Shown piece after piece: positions 1 through 10,819 of a stretch of DNA of 64,000 nucleotides (positions are counted from its first letter, which is position 1; each line of letters opens with the position of its first letter). A program made the position numbers and the translations under genes. The DNA is taken from NCBI GenBank assembly GCA_003024175.1, contig MDYQ01000124.1, positions 17,906 to 81,905 on the forward strand, read 5' to 3'. The DNA comes from Planoprotostelium fungivorum. Lineage: Eukaryota; Evosea; Variosea; Cavosteliida; Cavosteliaceae. The notes beneath the pieces were generated by a model. That model was given only the letters and a program-made list of their open reading frames with translations. It was not told the DNA's origin and searched no databases.

Positions 1-85
1 AAGATGGCTTGATCGCATCCTCCACACTTCAGGCGCTCCTCGTTCTTGTCTCCATTCGGCCATCCCCAGTAATAACCTGTCGTGA

Positions 86-358
86 TCAATTGGAAGGTGC
101 CTTGAGACACACACCCGAACAGCCTCTCAGGATATTGCACTTCCTGCAACGAATTTGGAGGTTCCAGTTGACTCGTGCATTTGCCCCCAGAAACCAGCCC
201 ACCCACTCTTCCGTTTGTAGTCCGACGAAGCCAAAATGAGAGCACGAAGTGTTCACGAGGTAGCCCCAGTTTCCATTGTTGAGAGATGAGATCGATTTGG
301 CCTCTCGTAGACCGCAACTGGGGTGGCTGCACTGAATGAAGAAGTTGACTCGTACCAT
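86..358 (-). CDS. Small cysteine-containing hypothetical protein
   Basis: A 90-residue open frame starting at an ATG at 356-358. I do not recognise the family. It carries CSHPSC near residue 10, a Trp/Gly-rich middle (EEWVGWFLG), and CRKC plus CSGVC near the C-terminus, so a small metal-binding or disulfide-linked fold is possible. The frame has no signal peptide and no membrane segment. Overlapping frames on both strands are also open for over 60 codons, so coding status is uncertain. It may be the last exon of a gene starting further upstream on the minus strand, because the frame stays open for about 20 codons before the ATG. Confidence 0.35.
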   Translation of the reverse strand: MVRVNFFIQCSHPSCGLREAKSISSLNNGNWGYLVNTSCSHFGFVGLQTEEWVGWFLGANARVNWNLQIRCRKCNILRGCSGVCLKAPSN

Positions 359-1162
359 GTCTGGTGCGCGAAGAATGACGAACAGTTTTTCTTTCTGTTT
401 GGTTGGTAGGGCGGTTCCTCATGGAGGACCTCAGTTTTGGGCTTCGGGAAGCCAAGCAGTGCATCCACGCTGGAGCCCACTACCACAGGACGTATTTTAC
501 GCTCTTTCCTCTGAAATGTGTATCACAGCAAACCAATAGACTAAACGCGAAATGGTTTTGGCCCGCGGGGATCAGTTTTCTTCCAATTCTATGATAATTT
601 TCCACAACGGACAATTAGGCGGGTCCCAAAGTGTTGCGGTCATACGACCAAGGTGTTCATCCTCTTCTGAGTATATTTCCATTGGTCCACGATAACATCG
701 GCAACGCCAACAACTTCTTAAATGTCCTTGTGTATGTGTTGACACGCGTTCCCGGTTCACAACGACGACACAAACTTTTCTTCTCAAACTCCTCTCCAGC
801 TCCATGCGGACTCCATCCTCCTACAGAACATTCATGTGATAAATTATCACATAACGTCTGAGAGGAGGTCTCCGCAGATCCTCGAGATCCTGAACAATCT
901 CCCTCGCTGGTGGTCCGTCAGCAGTCAGTATCTATCATAAATTGTCAAAAAGTTGATCAGACGATCGGCATGTGATACATCTAGAGAGACACAATTGCAC
1001 ACCACTTATTTGAACGATTTATCTCGATCACATTTACGGTTCTCCTGTGCATTCAATGTCGTTCAATTTAGAAGTCAGACGACGGTACATTCGGCTCATT
1101 CTCATCTAGAGATCATCAGTGATCGTCATCTCATCCAACGCCACCTCATCGTCTTGAATTCT
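359..1162. other. Stretch without a supported gene
   Basis: Only short, mutually overlapping open frames with no recognisable domain occur here. The right part is the 3' flank of the dihydrouridine synthase gene on the minus strand. No repeat, RNA gene or clear regulatory element was seen. Confidence 0.4.
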
Positions 1163-2378
1163 TCAGCCCGAAGTGAAAACCATGTCTTCGTATTTTGGGT
1201 TGGCAAAATGTCTCATGAAATTCGATCGATACTTTTCTCTCTGTGCTTCTTCTTCTGATGCGTAGTAGGTCGACAGCAGTCGATCGTATTCTCTCTTCAC
1301 TTCCTCCACCACTTTCTGTCGCTCTTCTGTCGTTTTCGCGTGAGATGCAGGTTGTGATGGATTCTCCATGTGATTCACAAATTGAGAGAAGATGGTGGGA
1401 TTCTGTACGGCCACCTGACATGTTTCAGCGGAAATTCGAGTGGAGCTGACGCTCACCCTGCCCATCATGACTCCTGATATGCCGGAGATTCGAAGAAAAT
1501 CCAAGTCCGCCGTAGTCCTGATGTCGCCGTTGGCGATGACGATCTTACCGTCTACAACGCAGTCTCTGTATACGCTCCAATCCGGTTTATCCGAAGATTT
1601 CTGGTTGACTTCAGGTGACATGATCATCATCTCCATCTTGTATCGTGATCATCGATCGTCAGCTCACCTGCTTTCCGTTTCTGGCGTGAACGATGTAATA
1701 ATCTGCGTTCGTGTTCTTGATCGTGTTGAGGTAACATCGTTGAGATGCTTCCATTTCGTTCATTCCGAGTCTGATCTTGATGGATACCGGAAGCTGATAT
1801 GAGTCAGGAATGAGATTACATCGCAGCAGCACCCCAGTCTCTTTCAATATGTCGATGTGTTGGTTGATCTTGTTGATCCTCTTCATCATCGCGACACCCA
1901 AACCTGAAGAATGGTGAGCGGATGGTGGTGAGTGAACACACCTTTGCTGACGAGGTTAGGAGAAGGACAACCCAGATTCAGATTCCACTCAGACGTTTGA
2001 TATCCTTTGGCGTGCCACATCTTCCTTCAGTCAGATTGACAAGATCGGTTGCATTATCTTCGCTCACATCCAGAAATTTCTTGAGATGATCTGTCGTGGT
2101 CGGTAGCAATTGGACTACCGTTGGAACAGAACCATCTTTCTTCTCAATCAGTCTGTTATCTTCCATCCAAGTCACCTGTGATCACCCTCGACCAGGTCGA
2201 TTTATTGTTCTTAGAGAGGGCTTCTACTCTAGCCATCTCAGTGAACTGCTTTCATCAGAAATGCACGTACAAGAGTTCGCACCGTCTTTGATGCACCGTG
2301 ATTGTGACATAATTTGCGGAACGCTCTATCCGAATACCCCTCGAGTGGTGCTGCCATCAATTGAAACCTACTGGCCAT
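1163..2378 (-). CDS. tRNA-dihydrouridine synthase (DUS family)
   Basis: Predicted FMN enzyme that reduces uridine to dihydrouridine in tRNA. The chosen ATG (2376-2378) gives MASRFQLMAAPLEGYSDRAF, containing the family's N-terminal APLEGYSD block. Further blocks follow in order: MARVEAL with NNKST, PTVVQLL, NLNLGCPSPNLVSKG, VSIKIRLG, VHARNGKQ, and IANGDI followed by GVMMGR in the FMN-phosphate-binding half. The C-terminal region is charged (EEVKREYDRL). At least three ordinary introns are visible, for example one between SKG and LGVAMMK and one after HARNGKQ. Two places (about 2176-2185 and 2021-2040) shift frame without a normal-sized intron. They could be sequence errors, pseudogene damage or tiny introns. 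The family assignment is secure; intactness is not. Confidence 0.85.
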
Positions 2379-2401
2379 GATGTGATGTGATGTGATGTGA
2401 T
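2379..2401. repeat. Short GATGT tandem repeat at the DUS start
   Basis: Four and a half copies of GATGT lie directly upstream of the DUS start codon, in its presumed 5' leader. It is a simple repeat with no further meaning visible. Confidence 0.7.
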
Positions 2402-2801
2402 CGGCTAGTCGTTTCCGCGTTTTTAGATTTTTTAGACTTTAAAAGCCGAGACCTCTTTTATTTCTTAGAATATAGGTCGTGAATCCCATTTGTACGCTGT
2501 TAGAGTCAGATCCACAGTGAAAACTACCTGCGTCACGTTCACGGACGACAACTGCGGAGATTGCCATAACAATACAGACGTCATCCCTCGAGAAAAGATA
2601 CTCCCACCTGTTGGGAGCACTCCAATGTAATGCTCCCACCTGAAAGCACTATTCATACCTTCTGCCCGTGGTCACGCCAAGCAATCCAATCCAAGGGAGA
2701 GAATTCGGTCTCCCAAAAGAATTCCAGCTCACGGTCTCCTTCTCTGTATATTCATTCGACTCCCTCAGTCAGCAGACACAAGCATCCATCGAACATTCAA
2801 C
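2402..2801. other. Intergenic region between divergent genes
   Basis: The gap separates the DUS gene (minus) from a secreted-protein gene (plus). Only shadow frames occur. It presumably holds both promoters; no specific element was recognised. Confidence 0.4.
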
Positions 2802-3744
2802 ATGAGAACAACTGCCGTCATCTTCTTAGCCCTCCTCGCAACCTGCGCTGCCGCTGATGCAGCCAAGAGGTGTGCCTCCGGAGACTGTGGTCTATTAGGC
2901 GGACTTCCCCTCGTGGGTGGTCTCCTCGGTGGTGGTAGCAGTGGTAACAACGGCCTGTTGGGTCTCCCCGTAGGCAACCTCTTGAACATCCTTCCCTTGA
3001 ACAGCCTCCTCGGTGGAAACAGCATCCTGGGTAACATTCTAGGTAAGTCTTAACTCACCCGTGGGAGAAGTACTAACGTGATGATCAGGTGATCAGCTCG
3101 TCGGCAACCTGCTCGGTGGGATCCTCGGAGGCAAGGGTGTCGCCGTAGCTGCCAGCTACTCTTCCGCCACTTTTGTCCACGCCAACGTCGCTGCGAACAT
3201 CGCCATCGGTGAGTCACCACCTCTTCTCTTCGTCTCAAGGTCTGCAGATCTGCCCACTCAGGGAGGTCTGCTCACTCCCATCACCGGTCTGTTGGGTAGT
3301 GTCTTACCCATCTCTTCCATCCTCCCCGGTTGCCTCGGTACCACCACCGTCATCTCCGTACAGTCCACCGTTGACGTACAAGTCAATGTTGGTGTCTGTG
3401 TCGACGTCAAGGTCGCCCTGCCCGCCGGTTGTGTGCCTCTGTTGACCTCCGAGTCCATCTACGCCTCAGCTCAGGTACACATCGCGTCGTCTGATGATGC
3501 TCATGAGTCGTAGATCGGTATCAAGATCGACGTGTCCGCCGAAGTCTTCGCTGACGCTTCCATCGTGACACCCGTGCTCGGTTTCGACGGAAATGGAGCC
3601 GTCGGTCTCTTGAAGTTTGATGGAAGTGACTACTCTCAAGTCGCTTGCTTCTGGGACAAGAGCACCGGTAGAATCGTCGCTCACCTCGACGCCAAGGCCG
3701 TCGCCGGAACTTACATCTTTGTCAGCATCAAGGCTAACATCTAA
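2802..3744 (+). CDS. Secreted hydrophobic Gly/Leu-rich protein
   Basis: A secreted protein of unknown function. The start at 2802 gives a clear signal peptide (MRTTAVIFLALLATCAAADA), then a Gly/Leu/Asn-rich segment with repeated LLGG and GNLL units (residues about 30-110), then a Val/Thr-rich beta-like region with several cysteines and a C-terminal half ending in VSIKANI. Three introns are clear: 3043-3088, about 3209-3246, and about 3474-3513, each restoring frame. The first contains TACTAAC at 3071-3077, an ideal branch-point sequence, 11 nt from the acceptor. There is no C-terminal anchor, so release or matrix deposition is likely. The glycine/leucine pattern recalls structural or surface-active proteins, but that is only an analogy. 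Confidence 0.8.
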
Positions 3745-4862
3745 TCTAATTGTAATACAAGTATTGAAACAAATCGTTCATTGTGAATCTTCGAATCAAG
3801 AAGGCAGAGGAGAATCTTGAATGTGATTGAGATAAAATATTCGACAGAAATGACGTGTGATTGTAATGTGGACACTTTAGGAAGAGATGTCATTGTAACC
3901 TCCGAACAACCTCTCACCAACTCTCAACACAACAACAACTGTATCACACCACCCACACGAGCCCACCACCAAAACTTTCACACCCTATACACCACTAAAT
4001 CCACCAACGTCCTTGCATCCGACAAGACCACCAACGTCCTTGCATTCGACAAGACCACCAACACACATCACCAAGACTCATCATCTCCGGAACACCAAAA
4101 TATCCCTATCACACATCCAAACGATCCTCACTCCCCTTTTCCTTCAAAAGAATCTACCACCAATGGATTCTAGATGCATCCCGCTGGGCCAGACGTCATT
4201 TGATGATGTCGCTATTTGCATCGAAATAAAAACGAAACGAAACGAATAGACGAGATCTCATCTCATCATCCGATCGGATCGGTCTTCGTGCGGCTCGATG
4301 AGATACCCTGGCGTCCTCGTGGGATGAAAGATACCAACGATAAATGTGCCACACGGCTGCAGAATGTTAAGTTGCAAGAAGAAATATGATGGAGCAGACG
4401 AAATACGAAGGTCTCCCGGATGACATCGGGCACTATTCTGTGACTCCGGAGCTTTCACGTCACGTTCCAAGTATTCTGTGGAGTCCCCATTGTGATCATA
4501 AACATGCCAATTCAAGAATGTCTAGAGAGGATCTTCGTTTGACTCAACTTTTCAGCAGAAGATCACACTGTGTGCCTCTGAGACTTGAGCCTGACACATC
4601 GCGGCAAGGGCGACATACTCCTCCAGAACAGACGATCGTTCACGTGAATGAGAAGAGTGATGACGTATCAGGTGGAACGAAAGGTGTTTCTGAGGAACTG
4701 GATCTTGAGTTGGGATCTTTTGCCATTCTGCAGAAGGAGTTTGACTCCGTAACATTCTGTTTGTCGTGCGGTATGATACCGCGCGCGCTCGCGTCAGCTT
4801 AACGTGCCGGCCCAATAGCACAGAGCTCGAGCGTTCCTCATTCTCCCTTCTTCTGTACCAGC
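3745..4862. other. Intergenic region with low-complexity sequence
   Basis: The left half is A/C-rich and low-complexity and includes a 27-bp tandem duplication. The right half holds a 138-codon plus-strand frame (4386-4802) and two minus-strand frames that overlap each other and have no recognisable domain. I do not call a gene. Confidence 0.4.
4001..4054. repeat. 27-bp tandem duplication
   Basis: Two adjacent 27-bp copies beginning CCACCAACGTCCTTGCAT differ at one base, and a partial third copy starts at 4055. They lie in non-coding, C/A-rich sequence. Confidence 0.85.
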
Positions 4863-6911
4863 ATGAAGTCACTCTCTCTCCTTCTCTTCGCATGCCTTCT
4901 GACCGTTGCCTCTGCTCGCCCTGCAGCCTTCCGTAACTCTGTGCCTGTGGACGGAACAGGAAGCAGACGCCTCGTGGAGGACATCGGCGATCATACTGTC
5001 TCTCGCTCTGTCAAGTTCTTACCTCAGCTAGTGCTCTTGGATGAGGTAAATCTCCCGCTGCACAAAGACGTACAGACTCACTGTCTCACAGGTTGACGAG
5101 CTCCTCTCTCTCACTTGTTACGGCCCCGACAGATTCGTCCTCGTCTTCAATGCTTCCGTGCCCTCTTGGACGAATAACTTTCCCGTGTTGGGAGGAGCCG
5201 AGTGGGGCTGTGTCGATGACGAAGGAAAGGCCGTCTCCCCCTCTCTCTACGTTCTCAACGTCACCGTACAAGGTCACACGGTCGAGTTGACGGGAAGGAG
5301 GCCCGAGCTCGATGAGGTCTACGAGTCATTCAGCATGAACTTGGCCAGGGTAAGTTCGAGCCAATTCTGAAGATCTGATCGAGGCAGAATGAAGACAAGA
5401 AGAGAGTGTCGGCTTCTGGTTCGTTCAACGCCGGTAGCTTCAACTACGATTACCAGACGGGCAGTGCTATATCCACCATCCCTCTCTTCTACCAAGACTG
5501 TCTCTCGAATGATCTCAGCCCTAAAGCGGAAGAGTTCTGTCAGCTGAACGGCAAATTGTCGAACAACATCACGTGCACCAACTGCTTCACCCACAACCAA
5601 TTGAGCATCACGATCAGTTTCGGACTATTCGATGGTCTAAATTTCTATGCTTCTGGCTCTCTCAATCTTCACGCAGAATTCGACCTCGCTGTTCCTGCAG
5701 AGGTAAGACATTCACATTTCGACGTGACTCACCTCGATAGATTGTCCGTGAAGTAGAAATCATGTCACGCAGCTTGCCCCTCACTGGTATTCCTGATTTC
5801 GGTGCCGTCAGCTTCGGAGGCTTCTTAGACATCAAGCTCACGGCCCTCGTCGGCTGGCAGAATCAAGGCAATCTCCACGGCGGCTTCGACATGAACGTCA
5901 ACTACGGTCTCAACAATTGGACTCCGTACAACAACCACCAATTCCAGCTGATCAAGCCCACCGGTTCTCAAGGAGGAGGTGAAGACGTAAATTGTGTCAG
6001 TTACACGTTTGTGACTTGAATTTAGACGCGAGATTCCGTTTGACGTTCACCGTCGGTCCTGCCTTCCGGATTCGGGCCTTGGGCACCACCGTTGTAGACA
6101 CGAGCATCACTTTCAATCCTTGGGTTGAAGTTGACGTCGGTTTCGCTGTGTCTCAGCCGTTTCCTGCCCTCGCTACGGTCCCCACGGCTTCTGACAGTTA
6201 CCTCTACGATGCCTCTTACGTCTCTGCTTGCTATACCGATCACTACCTCAACTTCAATGTGCCATTCGGTTACCAGGTCATTTTATTCATCTACAACCAG
6301 ACATCAACTGACGACCACAGACGATCTTCGTGCTGAAGGGATGGGCTGTCCCTGACAAGACCGTCACTTTGCAGAACTACGTCAGCGTCAAACCACTCGC
6401 TCAAGGCTGTCTCCTTCCCGCAAGCTCTCGCATCATCAAGCAGATCCAGTTCTTGTTCGACAAAGGCGTCGTCATCCGCAACAACAACGTGACCACTCAG
6501 ACTTTCGTCAGTCTCTTCCTTCAGGATCTCTCCTTCGTTCTGAAAGACAAATTGGTCGCCGGTGTCGATGTATCGTTCACCTTGGTGAGTGTCCGCCCGC
6601 ATCTCTTTATATTGACGTAGATACAGAACAGTGGAGGTCACGTGGAGGTCTCTGTCGTCGTACCCCAGGGCTCTGACTTCAATGATTCCAACGACCAGTA
6701 CGCCAGATTATCGCAGCTGTCGCGCGATCCTTCTTCCCTGAGAGATAATGCAAGATCTTCCCAGATCAGCCGATTCCTGGTGGCAAACGTACCTCCCACA
6801 ACGGCCAACCCCGAGGAGACGTACAACCTCCTATCTTCATCCGCAGCCGTGTCCCATTCTATTCCCCTTGTCGCATTGGTCTTGGCATCCACTATGGCTG
6901 TTCTATGGTAA
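4863..6911 (+). CDS. Secreted, probably GPI-anchored surface protein
   Basis: A protein of about 570 residues of unknown family with the layout of a GPI-anchored surface protein. The start at 4863 gives the signal peptide MKSLSLLLFACLLTVASA. The middle is beta-rich with scattered cysteines (LTCYGPD, WGCVDD, ITCTNC) and many N-glycosylation sequons. The end is a Ser/Ala stretch followed by a hydrophobic tail (IPLVALVLASTMAVLW) with no charged residue after it, as expected for a GPI signal. Six introns fit: 5046-5091, 5350-5387, 5703-5740, 5979-6025, 6277-6320 and 6585-6620, and all keep one frame. The upstream gene at 2802 is also secreted and on the same strand, but the sequences do not look related. 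Function is not inferable. Confidence 0.8.
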
Positions 6912-7245
6912 ACTAAAGTATTTACGATAAATGTACCACACGATGAATTGTATTATCATGTCCCTCACATCATTCAGAAGGATTGGACGACTAACCTCTC
7001 ACACAGTACATGATGTGGGATAGAGGTCGATTTCACATGAAGAAAGCCCGAGCGGCGGTGCGAAATAATTCATGACACGATGAAGGTTTATTGTTTTTGG
7101 TCACGCTTCGGACTTCCGAAGGCTGTGCCGCTCGGCGAACTGCATTGTTCCCGCACCATCGCAGAGTGTCAGCGTCTTCTTAGGTCGAGTCCTATTACGA
7201 CACTGGTTCTATCGTTCGCCTAGCTGCTTCGGTGAATGATACCCG
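6912..7245. other. Intergenic region
   Basis: The gap separates two plus-strand genes. It contains a small hairpin (CTTCGGACTTCCGAAG near 7105-7120). No cloverleaf or other RNA gene could be drawn from it. Confidence 0.4.
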
Positions 7246-8890
7246 ATGAATAATCAGTACACCCGTATCGATACAGAGGACATCCCTCATACAGATCCCA
7301 TCATGGCTCCTGATGGAGAGAGGATGAAGGTGACAGAGAGGGAGAAGATCTCTCACACAAATTTCTCACCAAGAGCCTCTCGTGCGATGGATGTGCTGTT
7401 AGGGAGGTGAGAAGCGCGTTCGAATGACAATGGATCACAGGATAGTCGAGTCGTAACTGATTCACTTCAGATCTTCTGTCGATTGGGATAGAGTTCCAAT
7501 GATACAGGTCGATGGGGAAGAGATACAACCGTTTACGAACAAGAGCAGTCCTAACTTTTCTTCTCTAGAAGAAGTCTCAGAAATGGAGGACGATTGCATA
7601 GAGGTACAATGTCACATCATCATCGCCCGATCGTCTAAATATGTCCCCAGCTGACGACGCGATGGATAGAAGACAGTCCGACGACAGATCTAGAATCCAA
7701 CATCAAATCTAGAAGAGTGAGCCTCCCATCATCTCCATCCACATGTCTCATCCTCTTCAGGACAGTCCACCTACTTCACGCGGGCTTTCTCCGTGGCTGC
7801 TGCTCGCCATCCTGTCTCATTTCGGTGCGATGTTCTGGATTCGCTGTTCATCTCCTCACTCTTCCAGCTTGGGGCACTTATCCTGTATTGGCCAGGTACC
7901 TCCAAACGTCAGCGACAGTTCCATCCTTCTCCCTACTCGTCATCGCAAACGTCCCGTGCTCCATCGTGTCTCTCGTCATCATCGTCTATCGAGGGAGACT
8001 CTTGGACATCATGCGATCGAAGGTGAAGATCGATCGATGTCCATCGGAGCTGATGATCGATCGCAGATGCTTCCCATCATCATCATCGTGTCCGCTGTGC
8101 GTGCTGCGACCAATCTCATCGCGCCAAAATACACCTCCGCTATCTACGTACAACTCATCACCCTGTCGACCCCCTACATGGTAGCCGGTAGTCTACACAT
8201 CGTAAACGTAGACACCCCGTCTCAATTTCTCCAGGTCTGAACGCCGTAGCATCCATCGAGAGGCTACCCCGGGGGACCATTCCTTGTGTCATATTGACTA
8301 CTGTTGGAGCAGCATTAATGGTCGTCTCTTCTTCTCTTCCCTTGCAGCTCGAGCTGACGAAGAGTGACGTCATCGGTTTCGCTCTATCCTTCTTATCGGC
8401 GCTATTTTTAGCCCTCTACATGATACTGGTGAAGGTGAGGAGCGGAAAACTCGCAGAATACTCAACTCGAACAGAAGATGACGGGGGGTGATAAGGGTGT
8501 CCCAGGGGAAGAGTTACTCTTCTTCATGACTTTTCCGTTAGTTTTCCTCGGTTCGATCGTCAGTCTCTCGCTCGGAGAATCGTGGTCTATCTACAACGAC
8601 CTCACCCTGCCCTCTTGGTTGTCTCTCGTTGGCATCTCTGTCCTCTGTAACCTGTGTGGAAACTTTCTGCAGGTAATGACTGTGTCGTTTCTCGTCTCAC
8701 ATCTCATCAGGTGACATCCATACGACTGTTGGGTAGCTCCATGGTGTCCAGCTTGATGGCTTTTCGCCTCGTCAGCTCACTTTTAATGTCTTATCTCCTC
8801 ATGCACGAGATACCGAAGAGCGTGGCGCAGCTGTTCGGAGCGGCCATCGTCCTTTGTTCCATCACGTGGTACCTGTGGAGGCAGAGATAG
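7246..8890 (+). CDS. Drug/metabolite-transporter-like membrane protein (EamA/DMT superfamily)
   Basis: A multi-pass membrane protein resembling DMT-superfamily carriers. The start at 7246 gives a hydrophilic N-terminal domain of about 120 residues (MNNQYTRIDTEDIPHTD...), joined across introns to the first helix block WLLLAILSHFAWGTYPVLAR, which matches the WGTYPVLARY type of entry motif. About ten hydrophobic segments follow: VPSFSLLVIANVP, SIVSLVIIVYRG, LPIIIIVSAVRAATN, IPCVILTTVGAALM, IGFALSFLSALFLALYMILVK, LFFMTFPLVFLGSIV, SLVGISVLCNLCGNF and two C-terminal helices. Introns at 7825-7867, 8188-8234, 8435-8495 and 8673-8710 restore a single frame, as do two earlier ones in the tail. It ends WYLWRQR. 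The substrate cannot be told; nucleotide-sugar or thiamine-like carriers are both possible. Confidence 0.82.
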
Positions 8891-9178
8891 TGGAGAGAGC
8901 TTGAGAGAGGCGTGTATCGAAAAAGTATCGAATGGTGGACATCGTGAGGAAGATAAAGTCGATGACTTTGTGGCACATTTCTTGATGGTTAAGCAGAGCA
9001 TGGAAGTGATAGAACAATGTCCCTGTGTATTGCGTTTTTCTAAATCGATTGAAATTTCTTTTCGAAAAGATCGAGACCACTGGTAGGGGGCGAGCCAAGA
9101 TGTAAATATGGCTAACATGAACACTGCTGATACAACAGTTTGTTTATTGTTGTGTCGTCAGTTCTGTGAAGAAGTGTC
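8891..9178. other. Convergent 3' intergenic region
   Basis: The gap lies between the 3' ends of the transporter (plus) and the ankyrin gene (minus). Short shadow frames only. Confidence 0.4.
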
Positions 9179-10590
9179 TCAAGAATCCACATCCTCATTC
9201 TTTCCCTCTTTACATTTCTTTGCACGCACCAACAGGGCTTTTTCAAGTGATGGAGCCATATCAGGATAAGCTGAGAGGACTGATGGGTCCACACGAGGGC
9301 TATCCAACAGTAGCTCTACCACCAAAAGGTTTCCCCTCTCAGCCGCTGTTCTGAGCGCTTTGTTGTTGTTGATGGAAGGATCTACACGAGAGTCCTGCAA
9401 GAGTGCCTTGATGATGTTGTGGCGCCTTCGGCTGCACGCTGTTATGACGGCCTCGTTGTTGTTGGCTGATGGATCCACGCGAGGGTCGGTCAATAGTAAC
9501 TCCACTGTTGCGACTTGCCCTCCTCTTGCACAAGCGTTTCGAATGGCTTCGTTGTTCCTGGCTGATGGATCCACACGATGATCGGCCAAGAGCATCTCTA
9601 CTGCCTCAACCACCGGTGCTCTGCGAATGGCCTCGTTGTCCTCTGCTGATGGATCCACACGAGAGTGGGCCAATAGAAGACGGATGATATCCAGGTTCCC
9701 CTTGGCACATGCATATCTGATGGCCTCGTTATTTCTTGCTGATGGATCCACACGAGGGTCAGCCAGTAGCATCTCTACCGTTGCGAAATCCCCTGTTACA
9801 GACGCGTTTCGAATGGCTTCGTTGTCTCTAGAAGATGGATCCACACGAGAATCGGCCAGGAGTGCTGCGATGACGCTACATCCTCCCCCAGAGAGAGCGT
9901 ATCTGAGAGCTTCGTTGTTCTTTGCTGACGGATCCACATGCGGGTTTGCTAAGAGCATTCGTATTATACGTGCAACACGACCAAACATGTTGGAATTGAT
10001 CCGTCTGGACATTTCAGACTCTACACGAGACAGACTATCACAAGCTTCTCGAAAGATCTTGTTGTCATCTGCTGATATGTCGACCCTAGGGTGGTCCAGT
10101 AGGACCTGCACAACATCGGGATGCAGATTACTGATGGCTTCTGTGATGGCCCAGTTGTCTTTTTCGGTTGGATCGAGGTGCGGATGAGCCAAGAGCGCTT
10201 CGAACATGTCTCTGGTAGGCAGAGACGATGGTTTCTTGTGCGTATATCTCGAATATAGCTCTATGAATGGGTTTTTGTGGAGCTTGACGGGCAGACTGAC
10301 CAGAAACCGAACTGACTCGAGGTAGCCTTGGTCCGCGGCGAAGATTAGGTCTCGGTGGGACAGGACATCAGTGAAGCCGTCGACTGAAAAGTTTAAAAGA
10401 TGGAGAAAGAAGAAAGGGTGCTGCTCTCACCGATCTCCTTCCATGTCTTGCACGTGCTACGTAAAATGGCAAATCGAGTCCTTCTAGATCTTCTTGCTGC
10501 CGATTTCGATTGTCCCCTGTCTCGCACCAGCATCATCTTCAAGATCTCCCTTGTGACATCGTAACTAGAGATGAGGCCATTGGCAATCAT
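9179..10590 (-). CDS. F-box-like/ankyrin-repeat protein with DPSA-type repeats
   Basis: A degenerate ankyrin array of about ten 34-residue units of the form VEMLLADPRVDPSARNNEAIRNA covers most of the protein. The second exon runs from about 10380 to 9179. The first exon encodes MIANGLISSYDVTREILKMM, then a basic patch and FAILRSTCKTWKEI, which resembles the helical N-terminal F-box-like segment of ankyrin proteins in protists. An intron near 10393 links KEI to VDGFTDVLSHRDLIFAADQG. The ATG at 10590 was chosen because the preceding in-frame sequence is atypical; an upstream start at 10686 is possible. The repeats are unusually uniform at the DNA level (GATGGATCCACACGAG recurs), indicating recent expansion. 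A role as a ubiquitin-ligase adaptor is inference. The gene at 28618 has the same architecture. Confidence 0.78.
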
Positions 10591-10819
10591 GTTGCAGCAG
10601 AGGACAGAATATCTTTTTTGGTGCTGAGTGCACCCCCTATTCCTAATAGAAAAAACAAAATTCGCGTTGTGCACAAAACAAAGCAATGCGTAGATATGGA
10701 TGTATTCTCAAGTATTGATCTTATTCCAGCATTATATCATGCCTGCTAACGGGAGCAGGTGGTTGATGGGTTGTCGCTTCTCGTCGAGCGAACACAACGA
10801 GAATGTTACACTATCATCT
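10591..10819. other. Short intergenic region upstream of the ankyrin gene
   Basis: The gap lies between the 3' end of the MRF-type gene and the start of the ankyrin gene, both on the minus strand. It includes possible in-frame upstream codons of the ankyrin gene. Nothing else is recognised. Confidence 0.35.

Noticed and set aside
3817-4173. 118-codon plus-strand frame with His/Thr/Asn runs
   Set aside because: Low-complexity A/C-rich sequence with a tandem repeat; looks like intergenic DNA.
4386-4802. 138-codon plus-strand open frame
   Set aside because: Composition is mixed, no domain is visible, it overlaps minus-strand frames of similar length, and it lies between two well-modelled genes.
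7070-7150. tRNA or small RNA near 7100
   Set aside because: A short hairpin exists but no cloverleaf, T-loop or acceptor pairing could be drawn.
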